Source: CAKOSP01 sp964404455 (GTDB lineage Bacteria; Bacillota_I; Bacilli_A; RF39; UBA660). From it: 14,505 nt of DNA. Each line of letters starts with the position of its first letter. Position 1 is the stretch's first letter. The stretch is taken from assembly GCA_964404455.1 (NCBI GenBank), contig CAYOJY010000018.1:1-14505 (forward strand), written 5' to 3'. The position numbers and the translations under genes are program-made. The notes beneath the pieces were generated by a model. The model made no database searches and was not told the origin of the DNA. It saw only the letters and a program-made list of their open reading frames with translations. This document shows positions 5,556 through 13,713 of the stretch, piece by piece.

Positions 5556-6377
5556 ATGAATATTGAGAAAGTAATAAAAGATAGTTTAGTTAATTTTGAT
5601 GGAAAAGTTGCAATATATTATGATGATTTAAAAGGAAATATAATTAAATTAAATGACAAAGAAAAATATAATGCTGCAAGTTGTATAAAAATATTTATTT
5701 TAATAGAATTATTTAATCAAATAAATTTAGGAACTATCGATAGAAATAGTAAATTAACTTATTTAGAGAAACATTATGTTGATGGAAGCGGTATAATTAG
5801 ATATTTGACAAAAGGAATTACATTACCAATTCTTGATTTAGCAACCTTAATGATGATTATAAGTGATAATATAGCAACGAATATGTTAATCGACTTATTA
5901 GGAATAGATAATATAAATAAAACAATAAGGTCTATTGGCTGTACTGATACCGAAATATATAGTTGGTTTAAAATAGAAGATGAAGTGTTTTCAGTAACAA
6001 CTGCATATGATTATTATTTGGCTTGGAAAAAGTTAAATAACAATGAATTATTTGATCAAAAATTAACAAATGAAATTATAAATATAATTAAAAATCAAAA
6101 GTATCATGAAATGATTGGCGATGGAATTGATGAGGTATATAGGAATACAGATATGCCATTCATAAATTATATTGCAAGCAAAAGTGGGAAATATCAATCT
6201 ATTAGAAATGATGGAGGAATTGTTTCTACAAAATATGGAAATTATATTTTAATCATATTTATAAAAGATTTTAAGGATATTGATTACAGAAACGATAATT
6301 ATGTTTATAGTAAAGGTAGAAATATTAGTAGCTTAATTTTTAATGAATTTATAAGAAATAGCTTAAATATAAAATAA
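5556..6377 (+). CDS. Class A beta-lactamase-like serine hydrolase without signal peptide
   Basis: The 273-aa protein has the penicillin-binding/beta-lactamase serine hydrolase fold. S-C-I-K at 42-45 gives the nucleophile Ser42 and Lys45, S-D-N at 103-105 is the second motif and K-S-G at 209-211 the third, in class A order and spacing. The E-x-x-L-N omega-loop motif holding the deacylating Glu166 is not recognisable; the corresponding stretch reads W-F-K-I-E-D-E-V-F-S. No signal peptide is present, so a cytoplasmic place is likely, whereas true beta-lactamases are exported. It may be a peptidase or esterase relative rather than a resistance enzyme. The start at 5556 is preferred over ATG 5538 because GGAAGGA at 5540-5546 is correctly spaced for it. 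It lies in the accessory island. Confidence 0.8.
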   Translation: MNIEKVIKDSLVNFDGKVAIYYDDLKGNIIKLNDKEKYNAASCIKIFILIELFNQINLGTIDRNSKLTYLEKHYVDGSGIIRYLTKGITLPILDLATLMMIISDNIATNMLIDLLGIDNINKTIRSIGCTDTEIYSWFKIEDEVFSVTTAYDYYLAWKKLNNNELFDQKLTNEIINIIKNQKYHEMIGDGIDEVYRNTDMPFINYIASKSGKYQSIRNDGGIVSTKYGNYILIIFIKDFKDIDYRNDNYVYSKGRNISSLIFNEFIRNSLNIK

Positions 6378-6461
6378 GGAATTAGAGAAGTTAAAAGAAA
6401 AATAAAATATTATAACTTTGATGTTTTTAAATAGGATTTGTAAAAGGAAGGAATTAAAAGT

Positions 6462-6641
6462 ATGACAGAAATAATATCGTTAATAGAGAATAAAACTAAT
6501 TTACCAGAATTATATTCTGAACATGGATTATCATTATATGTAAAACATAATGATAGAAATTATTTAATTGATACAGGGAAAAGCAATAACTTTATTGAAA
6601 ATGCCTTAAAATTAGGCGTTGATTTAAAAATAATATTATGA
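6462..6641 (+). pseudogene. Metallo-beta-lactamase-fold hydrolase, N-terminal remnant
   Basis: The 59-codon frame has an intact ribosome site (AAGGAAGG at 6444-6451) and start. It encodes the typical beginning of a metallo-beta-lactamase-fold protein: S-E-H-G-L-S-L-Y-V (19-27), Y-L-I-D-T-G-K-S (34-41) and N-A-L-K-L-G-V-D-L (47-55). Family members then reach the H-x-H-x-D-H zinc motif, but here a TGA at 6639-6641 comes first and the following sequence belongs to something else. All zinc ligands are therefore missing and the product cannot be an active hydrolase. Probable deletion or recombination scar. Confidence 0.75.
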
Positions 6642-6832
6642 TAAATAAGCCAACTGGAATAATTTTGAATTTTGTACAATACATAGATTGGAATGCTTAT
6701 AAGTGTAAAGATTATGAACTTCTACCCAAAAAGGTAAAAGAAATTATTTATAAAATAGAACAAGAAACTAAGATACCAGTTATAATGATTGGTACAGGAG
6801 AAAATGAATCTGATATTATAGATTTAAGATAG
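6638..6832 (+). pseudogene. C-terminal fragment resembling adenylosuccinate synthetase
   Basis: A 64-codon frame overlaps the end of the previous remnant by ATGA. It encodes N-K-P-T-G-I-I-L-N-F-V-Q-Y-I-D-W (3-18), then a Tyr-Glu-Leu-Pro segment, a helix and the ending I-P-V-I-M-I-G-T-G-E-N-E-S-D-I-I-D-L. The last part resembles the C-terminus of PurA-like adenylosuccinate synthetases (V-P-I-x-x-I-x-x-G-P-x-x-x-x-x-I), from memory and only partly convincing. The GTP-binding N-terminus and catalytic residues are absent. No ribosome site of its own is evident. Most likely the tail of a deleted gene. Confidence 0.4.
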
Positions 6833-6872
6833 ATTATCTAAAAAAACAAATTAAATAGGAGTGATAAATTTT

Positions 6873-7790
6873 ATGGATATGTATCAAAAAAAAGAACAAA
6901 GAAAAAAGAATAAAATAGAGGATAAAAATAATACAGATAACAATGGTAAAATAAATATAAACTGGTACCCTGGACACATGGCCAAAACTAGAAGGCAAAT
7001 TAAAGAATATATTAATTTAATTGATGTTATATTCGAAGTTGTGGATGCAAGATTGCCTTCTTCTTCTAAAATTAAAGATATTGAAGATATTGTGCGAAGT
7101 AAAAAAAGAATATTGATAATGACTAAAAAAGATTTATGTGATTTATTCGTTACAAATAAATGGGTAAATTATTATGAAAAAGAAGGTATAAATGTTTTGT
7201 TAATGGATTTAACTAATAATCAAGATTATAAAAAATTATTTTCTTTAACGAATAATATAACAAAGGATATTCAGATAAAAAGATTGGAAAAAGGTTTAAA
7301 AGAAAAAGAAATCAAAGCTTTAGTTATCGGGGTTCCCAACGTAGGTAAAAGTACTTTGATTAATAATTTAGTTGGTAAGTCGGTAGCTAAAGTTGGTAAT
7401 AAACCGGGAGTTACAAAACAATTAAATTGGTTACCCACTAAAAATAATTTGTTGTTATTAGATACTCCAGGAATTTTATGGCCTAAAATAGAAAATGAAA
7501 TAATTGCTTTAAATTTAGCGGCAACAACCGCCATTAAAAGTGATGTATTAAATATTAGTGATATAGCTAATTATATTTTAATATTTTTGCAAAAAAATTA
7601 TCCAAAAATATTAAAAGAAGTATATAAAATACCAAGTAACTTGGAGCTATTAGAAATGTATCATCATATTGCTTTAAACATTGGGGCTTTTAATAAAAAT
7701 GATATTGATTATGAAAAAGTCAGTTTTAAAATATATAATGATGTTGCAAGTGGTAAAATTAAAGGAGTGACTTATGATTTATGGTCGTAG
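6873..7790 (+). CDS. rbgA: Ribosome biogenesis GTPase RbgA (YlqF)
   Basis: RbgA is a circularly permuted GTPase needed for late 50S assembly. Permutation is visible: the G4 motif T-K-K-D at 84-87 precedes G1 G-V-P-N-V-G-K-S-T at 153-161, then G-N-K-P-G-V-T (G2 region, 175-181) and D-T-P-G at 197-200 (G3). The signature W-Y-P-G-H-M-A-K-T-R is at 31-40, and the C-terminal ANTAR-like region closes the protein. At 305 aa it is longer than the roughly 280 common in Bacillus, because about 28 Lys/Asn-rich residues precede the usual N-terminus. The ATG at 6873 is preferred to GTG 6861 because AGGAG lies at 6858-6862, which would overlap the GTG. It is the first core gene after the island and overlaps rnhB by 10 nt. 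Confidence 0.95.
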   Translation: MDMYQKKEQRKKNKIEDKNNTDNNGKININWYPGHMAKTRRQIKEYINLIDVIFEVVDARLPSSSKIKDIEDIVRSKKRILIMTKKDLCDLFVTNKWVNYYEKEGINVLLMDLTNNQDYKKLFSLTNNITKDIQIKRLEKGLKEKEIKALVIGVPNVGKSTLINNLVGKSVAKVGNKPGVTKQLNWLPTKNNLLLLDTPGILWPKIENEIIALNLAATTAIKSDVLNISDIANYILIFLQKNYPKILKEVYKIPSNLELLEMYHHIALNIGAFNKNDIDYEKVSFKIYNDVASGKIKGVTYDLWS

Positions 7791-8395
7791 ATTTACATGA
7801 AATTGAAAATTCTTTATATAATGAAGGATATGAATTAATTTGTGGTTGTGATGAAGCTGGCCGGGGTCCATTAGTGGGTCCTGTAGTTGCTGCTGCGGTT
7901 ATTTTACCTAAAAATTATGATTTACCAGGATTAAATGATTCAAAAAAGTTATCAGAAAAAAAGCGTTTACAATATTATGATATAATAATTAAAGATGCAA
8001 TAAGTTATGGTATTGGGATAGTTGAGCCTAAAAAAATTGATGAAATTAACATTTATGAAGCCTCAAGACTTGCAATGAATATAGCTATTGAAAAAATGGA
8101 TGTAAAGCCTGATTTTATAATCACGGATGCTATGCCCTTAAAAAAAGAAAATACAAAAGCTATTATCCATGGAGATTCATTAAGCATTACAATTGCGGCT
8201 GCTTCAGTTTTAGCTAAAGTAACCAGAGATAAAATTATGATAGATTTAGATAAAACTTATCCTGAATATGAATTTGCCCAACATAAGGGCTATCCAACAA
8301 AAAAACATCTTGAAAATATGAAAAAATACGGAGTTTTTAAAGAATATCGTTTTTCTTATAAACCCGTTAAGGAAATTGAAGTAGGTGAAAAATGA
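7781..8395 (+). CDS. rnhB: Ribonuclease HII
   Basis: RNase HII cuts the RNA strand of RNA-DNA hybrids and starts removal of single ribonucleotides from DNA. The 204-aa protein has the motif C-D-E-A-G-R-G-P-L-V-G-P-V-V-A-A-A-V with catalytic Asp24 and Glu25, D-S-K-K-L-S at 53-58, I-T-D-A at 114-117 with a third Asp, and H-G-D-S-L-S-I-T-I-A-A-A-S-V-L-A-K-V-T-R-D at 130-150 with the fourth. The C-terminal H-K-G-Y-P-T-K-K-H is present. The start overlaps the end of rbgA; AAAGGAG at 7761-7767 is rather far away, about 13 nt. rbgA-rnhB adjacency is conserved in Bacilli. It ends in an ATGA overlap with the next gene. Confidence 0.96.
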   Translation: MVVDLHEIENSLYNEGYELICGCDEAGRGPLVGPVVAAAVILPKNYDLPGLNDSKKLSEKKRLQYYDIIIKDAISYGIGIVEPKKIDEINIYEASRLAMNIAIEKMDVKPDFIITDAMPLKKENTKAIIHGDSLSITIAAASVLAKVTRDKIMIDLDKTYPEYEFAQHKGYPTKKHLENMKKYGVFKEYRFSYKPVKEIEVGEK

Positions 8396-10428
8396 AAAAA
8401 TGGAGAGAAAATAAATTTTTTTTAAATTTTAATTTATATTTTATAACTTTGTTCAGTGTCGAAGTTATTTTTCGATTAATTACTAATTTAAATATTTTTA
8501 CCTGGGATATGATTAGAATCATTTTAGGTGTATTTATCATTTCAATTCTATTTTCTGCTATTTTTTCTAACTTAACAAAAAAAATCAATTTAATTATAAA
8601 TTTTATTGTACTATTTTTATTAACTACTTATATAATTGCTCAATTGGGTTTTATTAATTTCGTTGGTGTTTATATGTCCTTTAATGCCACAACTCAATTT
8701 GGGGCGGTAACTGATTATATTACTGATTTTATTTTATCTTTTAAATGGAACTATTTTTTAGTTTATTTACCCCTTTTAATAGCGGGAATATTAATATATT
8801 ATAATTATGATAATTATGAACATAAAAATAAATATAGATGGCTTTATAGTTTAAAGTCTTTTGGTTCTAAGTTATTTTTAAGTTCAATTATTATTTTAAT
8901 TTCTCTTTTTTTGTATCAGAAAACTTTAACTGTGAATTTTATGCAAAATAAGATGCAGTTGATTAATAATAAAGAATTATTTTTAACTTCATCTATTCCA
9001 ACTATTTCTGTAAAATCGTTTGGGGTTTTAGGTTTTGGAATATCTGATTTAAGAGCTAAATTTTATCATGTGGAGGAAAACACAACTATTATTTATTCTA
9101 TCTCCCCATCTATTCAAAAAGAGACAGTACGAAAATTTGATGATACCGCCTGGAATAATATTATTAATAAAGAAAAAAATAAAACTTATAATTTAATTAA
9201 TAATTATTTAATTAATCAAGAATCAACTAGTATTAATGGAAATACCGGAATATTTAAAAATAAAAATTTAATTATTATTATGATGGAATCGGTTAATGAT
9301 ATCATAAATAATGAAAAATATTTTCCGAATTTTAATACTTTATTAAAAAATGGAATATATTTTTCTAATAATTATTCACCAAGAAATAGTTGCCCTACAG
9401 GTAATAATGAATTTAGTGGTTTAACGGGTATTTATACCATCTATAATAATTGTACGGCAAATGTTTATAAAAATAATACTTATCCATATAGCTTATATAA
9501 TTTATTTAATGAATCAAATTATCATACTATTGGGATGCATAATTATTTTGATGCTTATTATAGTAGACACATAATTCATCCTAATTTGGGAGCAGATAAA
9601 TTTTATGGGGTTAAAGAATTGAATATTCGTTATTCTACTATTTATCGGGAATGGGCTAGTGATGAAGATTTTGCTTCTTCTGCCATGAATATTATTCAAA
9701 ATAATTTTTTAGATGAATTTCCTTTTATGTTATGGATGACAACAGTTTCACCTCATCAACCTTATTCAGTATCGAGTATTGAAGGTGATAAATATTTAAA
9801 TTTATTTGAGGAAGAAAGTTATCCGATGGATTTAAAAAGATATTTATCTAAAGTAAAAGTGACTGATGATGCCATCGGGGTTTTACTTCATCGTTTGGAA
9901 GAATTGAATATTTTAGATGATACTGTAATTGTTTTATATGGGGATCATTATCCTTATGGATTATCTAAAAAAACTTTAAGTGAACAGTTGAATCGAGATT
10001 TAGTTGAAGATTATGAAGTAGATAAGGTTCCGCTTTTGATATATAATAAATCGATAAAATCTGCCAATAATTTAAATTACACATCTTACATTAATATTTT
10101 GCCTACTATTGCTAATTTGTTTGATTTAAATTATGATCCAAGATTATATTTTGGGAAAGATTTATTCAGTCCGGAATATGAATCTCGAGTAGTTTTTGCT
10201 GATGGTTCCTGGAAAAATGAATTTGCATATTATAAAGCCATAACAGGAGATATTCAATATTATAAAGATTTTAAATATAACATGGATGAAATTCAAAATA
10301 TTAATAATAAAATAACGGCGGAAATGAAATTAAGTAATTTGATTATTAAAAACAATTATTTTGAATATTTGCATAATCAGTTGACAAATGAAAAAGAATT
10401 TATTAAATTAAATGAGACGGAGGAATAA
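8392..10428 (+). CDS. LtaS-like membrane sulfatase-fold enzyme (lipoteichoic acid synthase family)
   Basis: A 678-aa protein with about five N-terminal membrane helices (near 12-31, 40-60, 66-88, 119-137, 161-178) and an outside alkaline-phosphatase-fold domain from about residue 290. Metal and catalytic residues expected in LtaS-type phosphoglycerol transferases are visible: M-E-S with Glu299, C-P-T-G-N-N-E-F with the nucleophile Thr336, W-A-S-D-E-D-F at 421-427, S-P-H-Q-P-Y with His455, and Y-G-D-H-Y with Asp518-His519. LtaS polymerises glycerol phosphate from phosphatidylglycerol; this relative may do that or transfer phosphoglycerol or phosphoethanolamine to a surface glycan. A 679-residue length is usual. 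It overlaps rnhB by ATGA and lies 1 nt before topA. Confidence 0.88.
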   Translation: MKKWRENKFFLNFNLYFITLFSVEVIFRLITNLNIFTWDMIRIILGVFIISILFSAIFSNLTKKINLIINFIVLFLLTTYIIAQLGFINFVGVYMSFNATTQFGAVTDYITDFILSFKWNYFLVYLPLLIAGILIYYNYDNYEHKNKYRWLYSLKSFGSKLFLSSIIILISLFLYQKTLTVNFMQNKMQLINNKELFLTSSIPTISVKSFGVLGFGISDLRAKFYHVEENTTIIYSISPSIQKETVRKFDDTAWNNIINKEKNKTYNLINNYLINQESTSINGNTGIFKNKNLIIIMMESVNDIINNEKYFPNFNTLLKNGIYFSNNYSPRNSCPTGNNEFSGLTGIYTIYNNCTANVYKNNTYPYSLYNLFNESNYHTIGMHNYFDAYYSRHIIHPNLGADKFYGVKELNIRYSTIYREWASDEDFASSAMNIIQNNFLDEFPFMLWMTTVSPHQPYSVSSIEGDKYLNLFEEESYPMDLKRYLSKVKVTDDAIGVLLHRLEELNILDDTVIVLYGDHYPYGLSKKTLSEQLNRDLVEDYEVDKVPLLIYNKSIKSANNLNYTSYINILPTIANLFDLNYDPRLYFGKDLFSPEYESRVVFADGSWKNEFAYYKAITGDIQYYKDFKYNMDEIQNINNKITAEMKLSNLIIKNNYFEYLHNQLTNEKEFIKLNETEE

Positions 10429-10429
10429 A

Positions 10430-12445
10430 ATGAAATTAGTTATAGTGGAATCACCTTCTAAGTGTAAAACAATTGAAAAATATTTAGGCCAAGATTACAA
10501 AGTTGTTTCTAGTAAAGGGCATATAAGAGATTTATCAACCAAAGGTAAATATGGCTTTGGAATCGATGTTGAAAATGATTTTAAGCCTACATATGAAATA
10601 ATTAAAGGAAAAAATAAAGATGTAACGGCTTTGAAAAAATCAGTTAAAGAAGCTGATAAAATCTATTTAGCAACAGACCCGGACCGAGAAGGAGAAACTA
10701 TTTCCTGGCATTTATTTGATGAATTAAAAATAGATGAAGGCAAATATGAAAGAATAGTTTTTAATGAAATTACTAAAAATGCCATTGAAAATGCTATTAA
10801 TAATCCAGGTAAATTAAATATGGATTTAATTAAAAGTGGTGAAACAAGAAGATTTTTAGATCGCATCATTGGATTTAGATTAAGTAAATTAATGCAAAGT
10901 AAAACCGGGGGTAAAAGTGCGGGAAGAGTTCAAAGTGTTGCTTTAAAATTAATTGTAGATCGAGAAAGAGAAATTGAAAAATTTATTCCTGAAGAATACT
11001 GGACGATTGAAGCCGATTTTAAAACATTTAAAGCATCTTTAGATAAATATTTAGGTAATGACATTAAAATAAAAAATGAGATTGAAGCTAATAAAATATT
11101 AGCAGAATTATCTAATACTTTTAATATTGATTCAATAAATGAAAAAGATAAGAAAAGAGCGGCTAAAGAAGTTTTTAAAACATCAACTTTACAACAACTT
11201 GCGGCAAGCAAATTAGGTTTTTCTTCAAGCAAAACGATGAAAACTGCCCAAAAGTTATACGAAGGAATTGATTTAGATAACGAAACAGTTGGTTTAATTA
11301 CTTATATGCGTACCGACAGTGTTCGAGTAGCGGAATCTTTTGTTAAAGAAACTATGGGGTATATTAAAGGTAAATATGGCCAAGATTATATTGGCTATGT
11401 TAAAGCTGGCAAGAAAACGGAAAATGTGCAGGATGCTCACGAAGGAATTAGACCTACAAGTATTAATCGTCCGCCTAGTGAAGTTAAAAAATATTTATCT
11501 TTAGACGAATATAAATTATATAATTTAATATATAAGAGAAGTTTAGCTTCTTTAATGAGTGATGCGAAGTTTAAAAGTACAACAATTATTTTAGAAAATA
11601 ATAAATATACTTTTAAAGCTACAGGAAGTGTTTTGATTTTTGATGGTTATTTAAAAGTATATAGTGAATTTGAAGATCAGGAAAATGTTGTTTTACCAGA
11701 TTTAAAAAATTATAATTCTAAAATTTTAATCGCGGATGAAATTACTAAAGAACAACATTTTACTAAACCTTTACCTCGTTTTAATGAAAGTTCATTAATT
11801 AAAGAATTAGAAAGTTTAGGAATTGGAAGGCCAAGTACTTATGCTTCAATTATTGAAACGATTAAAATTCGCAGCTATGTTAATTTAGTTGATAAAAAGT
11901 TTATCCCAACCGAAATTGGTTTTGAGACAACCGATAAATTACAAGAATTTTTTAGCGGGATTGTTAATGTGAAATATACCGCAAAAATGGAAGAAGATTT
12001 AGATAAAATTGCTTTAGCTAAAGAAAACCATTTAAAGATTTTGCAGGAATTTTATCAGGAGTTTGAACCCCTTGTTAAACAGGCTTTTTCTGAAATGGAA
12101 AAAAAGGCTCCAGTAGAAACTGGCGAATTATGTCCGGAATGTAATAATAATTTAGTAATTAGAAAAGGTAAGTTTGGTGAATTTATCGCCTGCAGTAATT
12201 ATCCAGATTGTAAATATATTAAAAAAGAGAAAAAAGAAGAAAAAGTAGTTATTCCATGTCCAAAGTGTGAAGGAAATGTAATTGAAAAAACAACTAAAAA
12301 AGGCAAAATCTTTTGGGGATGTAAAAATTATCCTAAATGTGATTACGCTAGTTGGTATAAACCTTTAGAAGAAAAATGTTCAACTTGTAATTTTAATATG
12401 GTTGAAAAAAACAAAGAGAAAACTTGTCCTAACTGTAATAGCTAA
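10430..12445 (+). CDS. topA: DNA topoisomerase I
   Basis: Type IA topoisomerase that relaxes negative supercoils through a 5'-phosphotyrosine link. The 671-aa protein begins M-K-L-V-I-V-E-S-P-S-K with the Toprim Glu7, then D-P-D-R-E-G-E near 84-90. The active-site Tyr lies in G-L-I-T-Y-M-R-T-D-S near residue 293, and I-G-R-P-S-T-Y-A near 466-473. Three C-terminal Cys4 zinc-ribbon modules follow (C-P-E-C ... C-x5-C near 569-595; C-P-K-C ... C-x5-C near 611-638; C-S-T-C ... C-P-N-C near 651-670). The start at 10430 is preferred over ATG 10412 because ACGGAGGAA at 10417-10425 precedes it and the result begins at the family N-terminus. It may be read through from upstream, since no terminator separates them. 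Confidence 0.97.
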   Translation: MKLVIVESPSKCKTIEKYLGQDYKVVSSKGHIRDLSTKGKYGFGIDVENDFKPTYEIIKGKNKDVTALKKSVKEADKIYLATDPDREGETISWHLFDELKIDEGKYERIVFNEITKNAIENAINNPGKLNMDLIKSGETRRFLDRIIGFRLSKLMQSKTGGKSAGRVQSVALKLIVDREREIEKFIPEEYWTIEADFKTFKASLDKYLGNDIKIKNEIEANKILAELSNTFNIDSINEKDKKRAAKEVFKTSTLQQLAASKLGFSSSKTMKTAQKLYEGIDLDNETVGLITYMRTDSVRVAESFVKETMGYIKGKYGQDYIGYVKAGKKTENVQDAHEGIRPTSINRPPSEVKKYLSLDEYKLYNLIYKRSLASLMSDAKFKSTTIILENNKYTFKATGSVLIFDGYLKVYSEFEDQENVVLPDLKNYNSKILIADEITKEQHFTKPLPRFNESSLIKELESLGIGRPSTYASIIETIKIRSYVNLVDKKFIPTEIGFETTDKLQEFFSGIVNVKYTAKMEEDLDKIALAKENHLKILQEFYQEFEPLVKQAFSEMEKKAPVETGELCPECNNNLVIRKGKFGEFIACSNYPDCKYIKKEKKEEKVVIPCPKCEGNVIEKTTKKGKIFWGCKNYPKCDYASWYKPLEEKCSTCNFNMVEKNKEKTCPNCNS

Positions 12446-12459
12446 AAAGGAGAGCAGTA

Positions 12460-13713
12460 ATGAATAAAAAGTTTAAAAAGTGGTATCGTCTAGACAATGC
12501 CGCTAAAATTTTTCCGCCAACAATTAGTAAAAAAGACCCGAAAATTTTTTGGTTTTCTCTTGAATTATATGAAAAAATTGATCAAAAGATTTTAGAAAAA
12601 GCCTTAATGATCTCAATAAAAGAGTATCCAATTTTTTTATCTGAATTAAAAAGAGGATTATTTTGGTATTATTTAGAAGAAAGTAATCTTCAACCTATTA
12701 TTATAGAAGAAACATTTTTCCCCTGTACTGCGTTACCAACTAAATTATTATTTCAAGTATCTTATTTTAATAATCGAATAAATTTAGAAGCCCATCATGT
12801 TTTAACTGATGGGGCGGGAACTTTACAGTTCTTAAAATCTTTAATAATTAATTATTTAACAATAAAATATAATATTAATCAAAAATTTGATTTTGATGAT
12901 AGTTCAATTGAAGATAAAATTATAGATAGCTTTAATATGAATTATACGGTCTCTAAATTAACTTTTGAAAATAAAAAACGAGCTTATAAAATTAAAAATG
13001 ATTTATATTTAGAAAATAGATTAAAAATTATTAGTGGTGTAGCATCAGCTAAAGATATTTTAAAAATATCTAAAAAATATAATGTTACATTAACTATTTT
13101 TTTAACAAGCTTATTAATTAAAAGCATCGGTAGTACAATGACTCAGAAAAATAAAAAGAAAAACATTACAATTGAAATACCAGTTAATTTAAGAAAATAT
13201 TTTCCATCAAATACAGTTCGTAATTTCTTTAATACTATTTCTATTAATTATAATTTATTAGAAGAAGGCGAAGAATTAGAAAATATTATTAAATTGGTTA
13301 ATAATCAGTTTAAAGCTAAATTAAATAAAGACTATTTAATTAAAAAAATGAATAATTTTTTATATTTTGAAAAAAACTTTATTATTCGTTTAATTCCTGT
13401 TTTTATAAAAGATTTAGTTTTAAAATATATTTTTAAGGGTATTTGTTTAACTCAAACTATGACTTTTTCTAATGTCGGAATTATTACGATGCCAGATGAA
13501 TTGAAAAAATATATTAAATTAGTTGATGTATTTACAAGCACAAATTCAATTCAAGCATGTATGTGTACTTATGAAGATAATTTAGTCATAAGTTTTACTT
13601 CGCATTTTAAATCAGCAGAAATTCAAAAAAATTTCTTTCGGGAGTTAGCAAAACATACCGATAATTTAGTTATTAACGCCAATGTGATAGGTGATGAAGA
13701 TGAAGAAATGTAA
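12460..13713 (+). CDS. Condensation/acyltransferase-fold protein (HHxxxDG)
   Basis: The 417-aa protein carries H-H-V-L-T-D-G-A-G at 112-120, the HHxxxDG active-site motif of the chloramphenicol-acetyltransferase/NRPS-condensation superfamily, also found in alcohol acetyltransferases. A later I-P-V-N-L-R-K-Y-F-P near 235-244 and T-F-S-N-V-G near 344-349 fit the second half of the fold. No carrier-protein or adenylation domain is attached, so it probably acts as a stand-alone acyltransferase with unknown donor and acceptor. No signal peptide. AAAGGAG at 12446-12452 lies 7 nt before the ATG and 14 nt separate it from topA. It overlaps the next, zinc-ribbon membrane gene by 14 nt; in gut Firmicutes this pair is often found together, sometimes with an alpha/beta hydrolase (from memory), suggesting a shared lipid or envelope modification. 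Confidence 0.8.
   Translation: MNKKFKKWYRLDNAAKIFPPTISKKDPKIFWFSLELYEKIDQKILEKALMISIKEYPIFLSELKRGLFWYYLEESNLQPIIIEETFFPCTALPTKLLFQVSYFNNRINLEAHHVLTDGAGTLQFLKSLIINYLTIKYNINQKFDFDDSSIEDKIIDSFNMNYTVSKLTFENKKRAYKIKNDLYLENRLKIISGVASAKDILKISKKYNVTLTIFLTSLLIKSIGSTMTQKNKKKNITIEIPVNLRKYFPSNTVRNFFNTISINYNLLEEGEELENIIKLVNNQFKAKLNKDYLIKKMNNFLYFEKNFIIRLIPVFIKDLVLKYIFKGICLTQTMTFSNVGIITMPDELKKYIKLVDVFTSTNSIQACMCTYEDNLVISFTSHFKSAEIQKNFFRELAKHTDNLVINANVIGDEDEEM

Noticed and set aside
6378..6434. Readable continuation after the beta-lactamase-like stop (E-L-E-K-L-K-E-K in one frame, K-Y-Y-N-F-D-V-F-K in another)
   Set aside because: Short, no start, different frames; could be remains of a gene end but AT-rich chance is as likely.
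6830..6840. TAGATTATCTA palindrome before rbgA
   Set aside because: Only 5-bp arms, no T-run on the + strand, common by chance in AT-rich DNA.
7271..7534. Minus-strand open frame inside rbgA
   Set aside because: Antisense to the GTPase motifs of rbgA, whose coding is certain.
10930..11232. Minus-strand open frame of 100 codons inside topA
   Set aside because: Antisense shadow of a confidently identified gene; no ribosome site or family features.
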